This document shows positions 1-12,300 of a DNA stretch of 64,000 nucleotides, piece by piece. The notes beneath the pieces are model-generated. The model searched no databases and was not told the origin of the DNA. It saw only the letters and a program-made list of their open reading frames with translations. Each line of letters opens with the position of its first letter. Position 1 is the first letter of the stretch. Source of the stretch: Ulva prolifera (lineage: Eukaryota > Chlorophyta > Ulvophyceae > Ulvales > Ulvaceae); contig CM041197.1 in NCBI GenBank assembly GCA_023078555.1, positions 5,415,810 to 5,479,809 of the forward strand, given 5' to 3'. The position numbers and the translations under genes were made by a program.

Positions 1-3000
1 GGCCGACCGGGGCAGCCCCGCTGGCGCCGCCCGGTGGCCGCATGCATGCGGCCGCATTCCCGCGGAGCTCGGCGCGCCGCCGCCGCTTGTGCCGCTGGAG
101 GAGGTCGCGTCGGCGCTGGCCCTGATCGGGTTCACTGAGGCCGTGCAGGCCCCCGACGTGATGGACAACACCCTCTCTGGCGTCGTTCAGGTACGCGCCG
201 CCGCAGTGCCGAGCGGCAGTATCCGTGCATATCATCCTGGCAGCCCAGATGTCACCTCAGACACAATGGCCCCTGCCGTAAGTGGGTCTGTCTTGCATCC
301 TGGTGGTGTGTTGGCGTGAGGGGGCTGCACAGTCTCACCATGTCGCTCGGCCGGTGACCCAGGGCAGCCTTACAGCAGCTCCCCGGCCTGTGCCGACACG
401 GGTGTGAGGTTCATGCAGCAGAAATGACTGATCTGGTGCGCCGCGCCTGCTGTTGCCATGCAGCCAGGGCCCTTGCATGTATCGGCGGCTGTCGGCAGTG
501 CAGCTCCAGCCACTACGCACGGTGCGCGCTGACGCCACGAGCTTCAAACGCCGTGTACACGTTGAGCTGACAAGCACATCAGCGTGTGGTGTAGACGCAC
601 GACCCGGCCTGCGGGGGACGCGGCGCATGACCGCTTGGTGTTGAGCTGCAGATGCTGTCGGAGGGCCCGGCGTCCGGCCTCACACTGGGGGCATGCGAGG
701 TTCTGCAGCAGATGGCCCGCCTCACGCCCGGCATCGCCTCCGGCATTCTCTCCGAGGGTGGCCTGTGGAAGCTCGTGCAGCTCCTCATCTCGTTTCAGAA
801 CCTCCTACTCCAGCCCCCGGAACTCGCGATCAAGCCGCAGCGGTCGACCCTCCTCACAGAGTCGCCGGCCCACTACAGTGCGGACGGCGCGCCGCGCTCC
901 TCAGCGGACGGCCGCCGCATGTCGCGGTGCGCGTCGCTGACGGTGGCCGCGGCGGTGGCGGCGCTGGAGCGCGAGCAGGAGGCGCGGCCCGCGCTGCCGC
1001 CGCTGCCTCCGCGCGCGATGGCGGTCGTGCAGGCGGTTACGCGCACTTGCTGCGTGCTGCTGGAGCAGCAGCCGGGCGCGGCGGCGGCGTTCCTCTCGCT
1101 GGGCGGCATGCACGTGCTGGTGCAGCTGCTGCGTGAGCTCAAGGTGTGGGCCACCATAGCCACAGAAGGGATGGTCAGTGACTGGTCACCACTGGTCAGC
1201 ACTGGTCACCTACAAAGGGTAGTACCGGTCACCGAGGGCAGCCGTCCATGGTGGTGTCACCGGATATCGTTTGTATACTGTACTTGCGTTTGGGTCAAGT
1301 TTTTTTTGGGTGCCACGCTCTGTGACCTGCGTTGATGCTGTACCATGCAATGGCCCGAGCTGTTGTCATTGCTAAGGTGACCGCACTCGCTGCCGTGGCT
1401 GTTGTCCGGTGGCTTCGCCCCGTTGTACGTGTGCCGCATAGCGCATGCTGCTGAGCGATAGCGGAGGCGTTGAGTTGCGTACAGGCCACTGCTGTCAAGT
1501 CCTGATGTGATGCAGATTCGGCGCCCTGTTGTGCAGCGAATGCCCAGCCTGTGTGTTGGAGTTCTGTTGCAGCGATTTCGCTTGGTCTGATCGTCAACAC
1601 AGCACTGCCGCTTTCTCTGAGTTTCCAATTGGTCAGGTGTCACACGCGAGGCAGCTTCAGCTCATGCACTGCATGCGAGACAACAACAAAGTCTGTCAGT
1701 GCCTTGACAGCAAGCAGCTGCCCTCGGCATGGACCCAGCTGGATATCTAGATATGTGGCGGCTGAATGCAGGGGATGGGGGCACCGGTGCAGCCGCAGCT
1801 GCTGCTCCTGCTGGCGCTGGCCGCCCACGGGCAGCCGGCGGCGCAGGCGGCCGCCGTGGCTGAGGGGGCGCCGCTCCTTGTCGCGCGCCTCCTCGACTCG
1901 GCCGCTGACGAGGCCCGCAGCTCGGACGTCGTCGAGCTGCAGCGCTGCTGCTGCCTCGCCCTCGAGGCACTGCTGCAGGGCTGCCCCCGCGCTCAGGTGC
2001 GCCCGCTGCTTGCTGTGTGACACGACTAATGGCTGCGAGGCGGGCAGCACCGCGAACGTTGCGAGCATCGGGAGCACACGACCGCTTGCTGTGCACGGCA
2101 CTGCACCTGCATGAACTCTCCGCACTGCAGTCAGATTGGTTCGTTGCATGATGCTCCTTGTACGTGCTCCCGAGCAAGCTAAGGGTGGAATGTACCTGGT
2201 GAACATCTGTGACACCTTGGCAGAGGTTCCCCTCACCATGGCGCCTTGTCAGGGAGAATCTCCCCCTGTCCTCCACGGCGGCACTCATCAGCACTCATCG
2301 TCCACATGCATGCATGCATCCGAAGTGTTACTTACCGTAGTGTGGCGCAGGCCTCTGTCATCGGCACGGTGGCGGTGACGGCCCTGGAGCGTCTCGTGCC
2401 GCGTCCATCGGATGTCGCGTCCGGGCGCCTCTCCCGGCCGCAGCTCAACGCGGCCGCCGCCGCCGCACGCGCCATCGCCGCCGCGTCCGGTCACTCTGCC
2501 GCGGCCGACGAGTTTGCGGCGCTCAACGGCGGCGGGAACATCGCTGCGTCCCTCGCACTGCCGCCGTTTGAGGCCGCGACGCGCGCCCACATGCGTGCTG
2601 CGCGTGTGCTGTGCGCATGCTGTGTGAAAGCCGACATGCGCGCCGCCCTGCGCAACCACGGCGGCTTGGAGGCGCTGTGTGTGGCTGTGAACATCGTGGG
2701 TGTTGGGGAGGCGCAGGGGGTGCGGGAGGTGGCGGTAGATGCTGTGCAGACGCTGGCGGCTGTTTCTCGGGGGGACCCTGCGAGCATGGATGCTGCGACG
2801 ATAGGTGCGCCATCAACATGCATGGTCTCCGTCGATGTTCGCTCTCGGTGCTGCTGTTTCTGGCAGTTGCTGTAATGCGCAATGTCTTGAAGGATGTGCC
2901 CGCCTGCTTGTTGAGGAGAACAGTGCGTCACACAGACACGGTACGAGCAATCATGTGAGGAATGCGATGAAAGTACGTACCAGGGAGCGGCTCGTCACTG

Positions 3001-5429
3001 AGGATCAGGAGATGCGCGTTGTGTAGGCCCGACCAGCGTGCTGCCGATGCTTGTGCGGATGCTCGGCACCGGCCGCGACAGCGTGCTCGCTGCCGCCGCC
3101 GCCCGCGCCCTTGCCGACCTCGTGCGCGGCGTGCCCCGCCTTCAGCGCCGCGCTGCGGCGGCCGGCGCCTCCGAGGCGCTCCTCTTCCTTGCCGCCGGCG
3201 GCTCCGGCACGGCTGCGGCGGCAGCCGCCGCCGCCGCACTCGCAGCGTTATGCGAGGGCGAGCCTGCGCCAGCGCGCGCGGTCTGCGCCGGCGGCGGCCC
3301 CACGCTGCTCGCCGAGCTGCTGCCGCCCTGCGGCGACGCTGCGGCCGAGGCCGCGACCGCGCTGGCCGCGCTTGCGGCCGTCGACACCACCGCCGCCGCA
3401 CAGGTGCCTGGCATCCTGCCGCAGCTGTTGCGCTGCTCGGGCGCGCCAGCCGGGTCCACGCCGCCGCGCACGCGCTGCGCGGTTGCCGCCGCGGCGGCGG
3501 CCGCGCGCATGTTGACCGCGTGGCCGGAGCATGCGGACGGGCTCGCCGCGGCGGATGTGGCTGCGGACCTAAACTCCGCGCTGCGCCGCTGCTCTTCCGT
3601 CGTCTACCCCGCCACGTCGCCCGCAGCGCGAATCTGGCGGCTTGTCCTCAGCTCCACCTCGCCCTCGGCATCCCCTCGCGCATCCTCGATCCCCGCGCTG
3701 CACTCCCTCGGGTCTCTGTACCAACCCGACGCCCCTGACACAGACCTCCTGGTAGAGCTGCAGCTGGTGCCTGCCGCCCTTGCAACACCACACCACTCGC
3801 AAGATGGCTCGGCGGCGGGGCGGCAGCCATCTTCCACCGGTGCCAATGCATGCCCGGACCCCCATGCCAGCGTGGTGTCCCAGCCGGTGCACAGTCCACA
3901 CAGCAGCGGCTGCTCACCTGTGCGGACCGTGCCAGACTCGCCCAGCTGCATTGCACATGAGGCTGCCGCGGCACTCAAGGCGGGGCCGGGGCTGATGCTG
4001 CGGGCGGGGGACGCGAACGACGCGGCTGCGGCGCTGCAGCAGGGGTGGCTTGAGGTCGCTGAGCTGGCCGCCGCAGCATGCGACGCGTCGCCGGCCATCC
4101 AGGCGGCCCTGCGGGACAACGGGGCGGCTGAAGCCATCGTGCGCACCCCCCCTCCCCCCACCTCCCCCCCCTGTGGTCGCCTCAGCGATGCACCACGGAA
4201 CGTGTCTGCACGTGTCTTGGATTTTCCTCGTTCAGCCCTAGGATCATAGTTATCGCGCTGCATATGGCTATGTGAGTATGCAGATATACGCACAGGCCGT
4301 CCCCCTGGCCCGGCGTGACAGAGCTTCCTCCACTGCCTGTAGAATTTGCTGCTGTGAAGCTGCACAGCAGCCACATCCAGTGCCTGCCTCTCCTCGTTCC
4401 CGCGCCGGCTGTTTCCAATTCAACCTTCGTAGGTCTTGCGGTGTGACTGATCTGCATGCTGTGCTTTTGGTCACTGATGCCTGTGGCCAGACAGTGCTTG
4501 GCTGTCCGGCGCCATTTCGCACTCGTCTTCTGTTGCCACAGGCCTCGCTCTCGCGCTACGCCCCTATGCCACCGTGTCAGCACCCCCTCGCAGTCTCGAC
4601 GTCATGCCATCGGCAAAAAGTAGCTCTGTATCGCACAGGTCCCTCTCCTGCGGAGCTCCTCGGTAGATGCTGCTCTCGCCGCCTGCGCAGTCACGGGCGC
4701 GCTCGCGTTTGGCGACGTGCAGGCCAAGCGCCGCCTCCTCGACGCCGGCGGCTGCTCCGCCCTCGTGGAGCTCCTCTTTCGCGGCACCTCTAGCCACCCC
4801 CTCCCGCACCATGCCGCATTTGTCGGCATCCGCCCCCGCACATCTGACAACTCTGTGTGGCGCACCGCCGCGGAGATGGACGCTGCGGAAATCCGGGCGC
4901 GCTGTGGCATAGATGGTGCAGAGTCGATCTCCTTTGGACGCGACGCACCCACTGCGAGGGGCTCCGGCTCACCAGTCATAGGCAGAATGGAGGCCGGGGG
5001 CGGAGAGGGGGGTCTCGATGTGGCAGACGCTGCGGCTCATGCATACGAAGGGGCAGCGGCTGCCGCGCGGGAGGGGGTCGTCATGCTCGGGGCGGTGCTG
5101 GACGCCACGTCATCGTCGGCGATGCAGCAGCTGTCGCTCGCGATGTACACGCGGCCGCTCGCGACCGTGGGTAAGGGGGTGCGCGGCGCGACGGCGTCGC
5201 TTGCGGCGGCACTGACATCTGGGCGCTGTCCGAAGCAGCCCGCGCAAGGTGCGGCCTGCGCCTGCCGTCCTCTGGCGCCTCGTGACTGCCCTGTAGAGCT
5301 CGCCACCGGCCCCGACCATCTGGAGCTGATCAGGGTTGCCTGCCTTTGTCGCTGACAAAAAGGGGTGGACACGACCGGCATCAGGTGTACATGTTGTCTT
5401 TCACGGCTTCATGTGCCGCCAACGACGAA

Positions 5430-5460
<31 letters not shown>

Positions 5461-5803
5461 GCTCTCTTCGAGATTGTGGTGCACGCTTCATCTGACTGGT
5501 GGTGCAGGATCTGCTGCTGCGGACCGGCCGGGCTATGGAGTCGGGCAGATGCACGACGCCGGGCACGCGATGCGGGGCCGCATGGCCGCGACGGAGGCGC
5601 GCGCGTACGCCGACGTCGCCGCGGCCATCGACGCGCTTGACGCCACGCCGCCGCGCGGCCTGCCGCCGGCGCTCGCACCGCAGCGGCGGCTGCTGCGGCG
5701 GGCGGCCTGCCGCGCGCTGCTAAAGCTCTGCAGCGGCGGCCTGGAGGCCCGCAAGGCGGTCGTGCAGGTGCAGCGGCAGCTGCGCACCCTGTCTCAGGCC
5801 TGA
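1..5803 (+). CDS. Armadillo-repeat protein (5' end outside window)
   Basis: The last seven exons of an armadillo/HEAT-like helical repeat protein. Exons that join in phase with GT-AG borders are <2-190, 652-1143, 1772-1996, 2351-2804, 3027-4138, 4639-5170 and 5508-5803 (stop). That gives about 1,100 residues in view, with the start codon upstream of the window. The protein is very rich in Ala and Leu, with repeated two- to three-helix units of the form (R/A)xALxALV...G(G/A)xxxLVxLL, for example around 3047-3400 and 4640-4790, where the junction at 4138/4639 restores one continuous repeat. Armadillo solenoids are protein-binding scaffolds; no catalytic domain is visible. A Ser/Pro/His-rich insert at about 3640-3950 breaks the solenoid. 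No specific subfamily was recognised, so partner and pathway are unknown. Confidence 0.75.
5432..5461. repeat. Homopolymer of 30 G
   Basis: An uninterrupted run of 30 G inside the last intron (5171-5507) of the armadillo gene. It lies upstream of the acceptor at 5507 and is absent from the spliced product. Exact length is uncertain because such runs are prone to sequencing error. Confidence 0.9.
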
Positions 5804-6456
5804 GCGGCGACAGCCGCGACGGGCGGTTTGCTGGCAGTCTGCAGATTGCATCTGCCGATGTTATGGTTGTGCCAGCGGGGGCCAAGCTGCGGTTTCACAG
5901 CTCCTTGTTGACCACACCTCTGGACACTGCTGGACCTGCCAAGGTTGGGGACCTTCTGTTGCCGAGTACACGTGTGCTGCTGATGTCGAACGATGCTATG
6001 CATGTGAGATGTTTCTAGTGTCTGAGCCACCCCTGCAGATACCTACAGTAAGTGTCTGCTCCTGTCTAGCTTTTGCAGCATCTTAGAGGCTAGGTATTCG
6101 GAGTGGCCAAGCGGAAGGCGGCAGCATCAGACAGGATGAGGCTTAAGCGATTATGTGAGAGTTATGCTTGCAAACAGTGTATGCTGGGGTGTACCTTGCA
6201 GTCAGGTAACATGTAAATGCTTCACCCTAGCCTGTTTCACACCGCAATGCTGTGTGGGCCGGTCCACAGACTCCTATTAGAAACCACTGCCTGTCGCGGG
6301 TTAGACATAGAAGCACCTCATGCATTTCCCCGGCCATCCCACGAACATGCCTGCTGCAGGGCTCGCTTGCGGCAGGCCTGCAACGTTGGCCCGAGCTTGA
6401 TTCCAATAGGCGGACACACTGTGTCAATGGACACATCTTACCTGTGCAGCACTGGT
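5804..6456. other. Gene-poor interval with a tRNA-like A box
   Basis: No supported protein gene. Positions 6104-6114 (tggccaagcgg) match the internal A-box/D-arm of class II tRNAs. I found no B box (GGTTCRANNCC) or acceptor-stem pairing downstream, so this is at most a degraded tRNA or tRNA-derived fragment. The rest is probably 3' UTR of the armadillo gene and of the convergent phosphatase gene. Confidence 0.3.
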
Positions 6457-6461
6457 TTACA
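6457..6461 (-). promoter_or_regulatory. Putative TGTAA polyadenylation signal
   Basis: TGTAA on the minus strand 41 bases past the phosphatase stop. TGTAA is the usual poly(A) signal of chlorophyte algae. A pentamer alone is weak evidence, but the distance fits. Confidence 0.4.
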
Positions 6462-6501
6462 TTGAATTCCAGGCAATCTAGACCATCCTGATGGCAACTC
6501 T

Positions 6502-8181
6502 CTACTGCTCCTCAGATTGGATGTGTGCTAGAAGCCCTGTGCAAGCGTCGTCCAGGAGGTCCAGGACTTTGTCAAACCCTTGGGGGCCTCCATAGTATGG
6601 GTCCGGTACAGACTGCACATTGTGTTTTGAACAGAATGTGGCCATCGATAGCAGCTTGCGCTCATAGTCATCTGGCACGGGCTTTCCAGACCCCTTCCAG
6701 TGCTCTGCCGCAGCCTGCACATTGCATGCATGGCTCAACTCCCGCTTCACTGATAGGAGTCCTGGATAAAGGTTGATGACCACCATAGAACCGCAGATTC
6801 CGAATTCAGTCATTGTAGCCTGTTGACAACAGATTGCAGTGAAGCAACCACAAGTCGTTTGTTGATGAGCATGGCATTGCAGGGGCCCATTTCAGGGGCC
6901 ATCTTTCAGCCACAACCCCGTGGCAAACCGAATGAGCTCTAGATGAAAGCTCCAATGACCAACTCCCCGGTAGGACAGCCAGTGGCAGGGGATGCTGCAG
7001 GCGTGGGCACCTCAATCTGCTACAAAACCCGACGTGCTGCTGCTGGGGTGCTGCATGGTGTGGGTGTACATGGGTGTGTATATGTACACCAGGGGATGTA
7101 AATACCAGGGGATGCGAATGGTCATGGACAAATGGCCCATATACGAGATGGGATATCATCAGGGCAGTTTGAGCACGCCCACAAGTGTAATCCATTCATA
7201 ATCTACCCATAATCCACAGATAGGCACCTGCTCTGCAGCACCCAGTGACAATGATGGGACCTCACTTCACATACGCTTCTCAGCTTCAGTCATAGGAGTG
7301 GCATGGGGGACTTGGGCGTCATTTCAGCTGTCATCAATGCTCACAGGCATTGCTCAATATGTATCACACCTTCATGGCATCAAGATTTTTTGCATCCATG
7401 CCAATGATATAGTCATAATCTGTCAGATCCTCTGGGTTCAAGGGTCTAGATTTGGATGTGAGGCGGATTCCTCGGGCGGATGCTGCCTGTGTCATGCGCG
7501 GGTCTGCATCTTCGCCTGCACCAGCTCGTCTGTATTTAGACAGCGCTTGCGGCCCCCTGGACTTACCAAAACCGGCGATTGGGAGCTTGGGTGCAATTCC
7601 AATGTCGCTGGGGAGGATTGCCAGGTATTCACAGACAGGATGGAATGCCATCACACCGTTGACAGCGGCAGACTCATGACATGGCCGACGATGTACACTT
7701 ATCATAGCCTTGGTGCGGATGTGGAGGGGTGTAGTATGTCGATGCAGTATGTCGATGGGCATGCTCATGCGGCCAGGACATGTGATGCCTGAGGCTCCAT
7801 GTCGTTTGCAAGAAGACATTGAAGTGCTGCAGAGCACATGGTAGACGCTGAATGCATCAATTTCCAGATCATTGGCCATGTAGGTGGTTCGCCGCACCAG
7901 AGTGCTCACGAGGACAGCATACCCTCGTGATAAGACCACCCTCCGTCCTTGTACCATCCCGGATTTCCACCGCCAGTGCCACAAGAATCTATGGAAAAAC
8001 TGTTGGATATGCCGGCCTTGTTTACTACATCCTTGAAAACCGCCTCGGCAGTGGGGCTGCGGCAAATGTTCCCCAGGCACACGAACAGCACACCCTTTTT
8101 TGAGTCAGCTCCCTGCATCGCCCCGAGCCACGCTATGACAACGCTGAGAACAAACTCCAAGTAGTCGAGGTCTGAGCGCAC
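6502..8181 (-). CDS. Low-molecular-weight protein tyrosine phosphatase
   Basis: Three exons, read 5' to 3': 8181 (or 8118)-7923, 7515-7370 and 6714-6502. All borders are GT-AG and phases agree (1, then 0). Exon 1 carries the P-loop signature CLGNICRS, the CX5R(S/T) motif of LMW-PTPs, with the nucleophilic Cys and phosphate-binding Arg. Exon 3 carries the DPYYGG loop, which holds the general-acid Asp, followed by the usual helix ending [10 protein letters not shown]. The enzyme hydrolyses phosphotyrosine in the cytosol. The first Met at 8181 would add a short hydrophobic leader; the Met at 8118, just before the phosphatase core, gives the usual size (about 160-185 residues) and is the more likely start. 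The joined core follows the plant-type LMW-PTP order closely, with no broken motif. Confidence 0.9.
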
Positions 8182-9368
8182 TGTATTGAGGGCTACTCAA
8201 CTTCGAATGGGCAAGTCACGCATACACTGCATGTCCGGCACCCGCACCGCTTTCACTGGAAGACAGCGCTTGGAATGGTCCGACTTGGAATGTGGGCGCA
8301 GCGGAGCTCTTGTTCGTGCCGGTGATCCTGAAGGGCGGCAAGAACCTAGCATGATGCAGAAATTGGAATCGAGACGTGCAGTAGCTGCAGTGCGGTGATC
8401 ACGACCGGCGCTCCAAACAGCTCAAGTTCTCTGGACATCCTTCTGGCCACTACGACGAAGCATTACAGCGGAGATGCGCAAGGTTTTTTTGGCATGAGCT
8501 CAGCTGCTATCGCCCGGCGTCACAACTATCTCTATAGATGTGAGAGCGCATGCAAATCCACTCTGCTCAACGGGAGCTTGACGCTTGCGAGCCGAAATGT
8601 CGAGGTTGCAACGTTCATGAATCAATGCGTACAAGCGGATGCAGCCGTGTTTGATCACACCGAGAATAAAGAGCTCCTATGAGTGATTGCGCGCTATGAT
8701 GTCCTGAACATGTGAACAAATGTATATGTGCATTCTGATCTTGTCAGGTGCGAACGCTCCTCTGCCACCAACGGTATCTTGATCGCAGTCTCTAGCTGGA
8801 AATGTCCTGCATGTGGAGCATGATCATGTCAATCTGTGTGTGAAGATTGATGGCGACGTTCGAGTGTGCTGCGACAACGATTATTCATTCACTGGGTCAC
8901 CGTCCCCTTCACCATCAGCACCGGTACGTCACCTGTAAACGTGAATATTATGGCCACTTAGAACCCGTGAATTTTCTTCATGGTGAACTTCATTAATGTA
9001 TTCACTGTTCGTGTATGGTAGAGTGTGCTGAGCGCCAGTTGTCCCAGCGGCGCCAGACTGCGGACAGCTTGTGGGTGGCGTCGCACAACTAGCACTAGTC
9101 TAGTTTTGTACTGGGGCATCCGGGCAGCAAACACCACTCTCGCCAGGCAAGCTGTACATTTGTCGTTTGCAGCTCATGGCTCCTCAAACATCATCGTACC
9201 GCTGCCGTGTTATCTACGATTTGCTCTAGGCGCGGCTTAGGTTTCGCTCCGCGGGATGTGAGGAAACCGCTGCAGATTAGCGATCAAGACATGGCACAGA
9301 CGTTTATATTGTGCTGCAGCTGGCTGCTGGATTGAAGGCGACATTGGCACCTCTGCCAACCATCCGGC
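8182..9368. other. Intergenic region between divergent genes
   Basis: Lies between the phosphatase (-) and the gene starting at 9369 (+), so it probably holds both promoters. An open frame at 8395-8682 (+, 95 codons) matches nothing I recognise and shows no splice or codon-bias support. No RNA gene or repeat seen. Confidence 0.4.
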
Positions 9369-12300
9369 ATGGCTTCACCCGTTCCCTCATCACACATGTC
9401 AGAGCGCCTTCAGCCCAGCCAGCCCTACCCAGCATCTACTACATCTGCCACAATAGGTAATTTTGCTGCGTATCATCGCGGTCCTGCTGGTGCAACCCAG
9501 GATGTTGGCAGCATGGCTCCAAGCATCCCCGCTCGAATTGCGGAGTCGAGCGAATTCCAGCGATTTCTGTCGGCACACAACGTCAAGGCTTTACCACTAG
9601 ATCTACAGCATCCAGGGGCTGCCGCGGCTCTGATGGATCAGGCCAGTGCAATAGCAGCACGGCTAGCAGGAGGCGAGTGGGGAGCACCACCAGCTGCTGG
9701 CTCGGCGTCGCCGCAAGGCAATGTAGCTCCACATGCGAGCCGAGGCACTCGCATCAACGAAAATTTGGTACCAGCTGCTCAGCAGAGCCACTCGCCCTCA
9801 CAGATCCTCCGGGCAACACAGCAGTATGGATCAACTCGGACACACAGTATCCCGGAGTTACCAGAGGTGTGCCTTGGTCTGCCTGCAGCTGCCATACCCG
9901 TGCATACAACTACTGCTGTGCTGATACGACATCTGCTGGTTGTGTACATGGCCTGCCCCAGCTTCAGCATCCTGCTGCACAGGATGTCCCTTGACTGCTG
10001 CACCATGCAGCCTGCTCGCGGCATTGCACATTCCTAGCCACAGCCATTGTGGATACATCCGACCCTGTCATGGTGATTTGCATGGCCCTGTTTGGCTGAA
10101 CGACCAAACAGCTGCTGCATCAGTACTGCCAGCCACCCCAGGCGCCTGAAACAGTGGCCTTAAAGCACATGCATCTGCATACCCAAGAGACCAGTTCTAG
10201 GCCACTGTTTTTCTCTGGCACAATACATCATATGACTCCTAGCCCTTGTCCCTGTTCTGCCGGTGCACGATGACTCAGAAGAACGTATTTTGCTATGTTT
10301 GTCTGCATCCACTTGCTCTTCCAGTAACACTCCTAGCCCATGCCTGTGTTACAAGCACAAAGCGAGCAAGGCAGTTAGCAACGTGGGCAGCAACCAGGGG
10401 AATTGTACACCCACGCAACCAGCGACACTCCCAGCTCATGCCTGTGTGGAGCACACAGTGGCATCGCTGCTCATGTGTGATGCATGCACACATGCCACAC
10501 CTGAAACACAGCCCCAGAAGCTCATGCGGCTTGCTTCTCATGCGACTTGCTTCTCTGCACCAAGCCAGCTGCAACAGCGCGACTCCAACTCATCCACACA
10601 GCCGACGCTGCGCCACAAAGGCCTGGCCAGCTGTGCCTGGCTGTACCCACCCTTCTCACCCCCTACTTTCCCCTGTCACACATGCCACGTGCGCTCATGT
10701 GTCCCTCAGGAGTGGGGAGCGTGTGAGCCTGGAATCTGCTGCACCTGTGCCGCGAGCGTTGAAGTGCTGTTGGTCCGAATGCGCGGCACTCCGCTGCAGC
10801 CGCCGCTCGCCTCCCCTGCAAGACAAGTACACCATCTGCACACGCAAGTCACGTAGCCGCACTGCTGCGATACGCCGTCGCCCGCACCGTGTCCACAAGT
10901 GCAAACCAGCTGTGGCCATGGGTGTGGTGATGTAATGACCACAGGCGGGTGCAGGGCCGCATGCAGGAGGCGGGCCGCCGGCCGGCCGTCTCTGCATCCC
11001 CGCTGCCGAAGCGGCGCCGCACGAGCCACCCCGGCGCGGCGGCGGACGTGCACGCGGGCGTGCCGCAGCTGCCGCAGCTCCGCGCGGCAGCCCTCCCGAC
11101 GCCGGTGGCGCCGGCGCCGCCCCGCGCCGCGATCCCGGGCGTGGTCGCCCCCGGTCCGGCGTCGTCACGAAGCGCCACCACGCAGAGCAGCGCGGCGGCC
11201 GCGGCGGTGAATTCTCCGTGGCCGGTGTTACCGTTTCTAGAGAATGTGGAGTATGCGATCGCCCACGCCGACTCCCAGCCCCTCACCTTTCACCGCACGG
11301 TGTCGCGGCCGCTGGCGGACTTCCTGTCGGCTGTGATGAGCTTCCTGGGGGTGCAGGTGCGGCGCTCAGTCCCATGTTCGCTTCACGTGCATGCCTCGTA
11401 TGATCAGCATGGCTGTGTGCCTTGCCCCGAGCACCAGATCACTGCAGTGGACAAGCCTGCGTAAAAGCTACACAAGCTACACGAGCTACACAGGCCGGCG
11501 AGTGCCAGAGGCCGCCTGGTCACACCTTTCAGCAGCGATGTTCAGTGTGGAAGGTGCAAGGGGCTTGTTTGGTGTGGGCTGTTGGTTTGCACTCCACAGG
11601 CTCCACTGGACAGCATCTGCTGTTCTCAGCTGGGTGCTTCATTGCCACGTTCACACCGTGCTTTCATCTCGTGTTTAGATACGATGTGTTTCTCCCAGCG
11701 GCACCGCATCCTTGGTGCTCCTGTCGGCCGAAAGTGGTTATTCGGGATGACACACAGGGCAGTGCACATCGCATACGCTCACGTCAGCCGCTCATACACA
11801 TGTAGTCGCGAATGAAAGCCGCAGAACCACACCTGCATGCTCTGCGCAGATGCGCTCCTAGCAACTGCACACCTAAGACACGATCAACGTTCTGAGAGGG
11901 GCCGCCTTGGTTGATGCATGTCTGCCCGCCGTGAACTGCATGTGTGTGGCCGTCGCGTGACGTCGTGCAGCGCGCTGCAGCGCTCATAGATCTAGTAGCG
12001 CAGTCCGTTCACGTGTGCAAACTTCCTTGCCCAGCTGCGATATCGCAGCGGCGTGCGGCGTGTCCGCTGGACGCGTCGCATCTGCTCCAAGCTACCCCGC
12101 CGGCCAGATTAACTCGCAGCTCAGTGCGAACGTCACGTCTGCCGCAGCTGCACGCACCGAGCATGTCCTCCAGCGATGCCGCGACCTCACATGGCGCGCC
12201 GTTGTTGTGTTTTTCTGTTCCGTGGTCTGGCGTGACTGCCACGCTTGATACATCCGCGCTCTCGAGGACTGGATCCTCGCGGACTGATTATCTCAATTCA

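Noticed and set aside
3019-3738. Arg/Ala/Pro-rich frame overlapping the armadillo exon
   Set aside because: A shadow of the GC-rich repeat exon in another frame; the armadillo frame has phased splice joints and recognisable repeats.
6096-6180. Possible class II tRNA gene
   Set aside because: Only the A-box-like tggccaagcgg is present. No B box, anticodon arm or acceptor pairing could be drawn.
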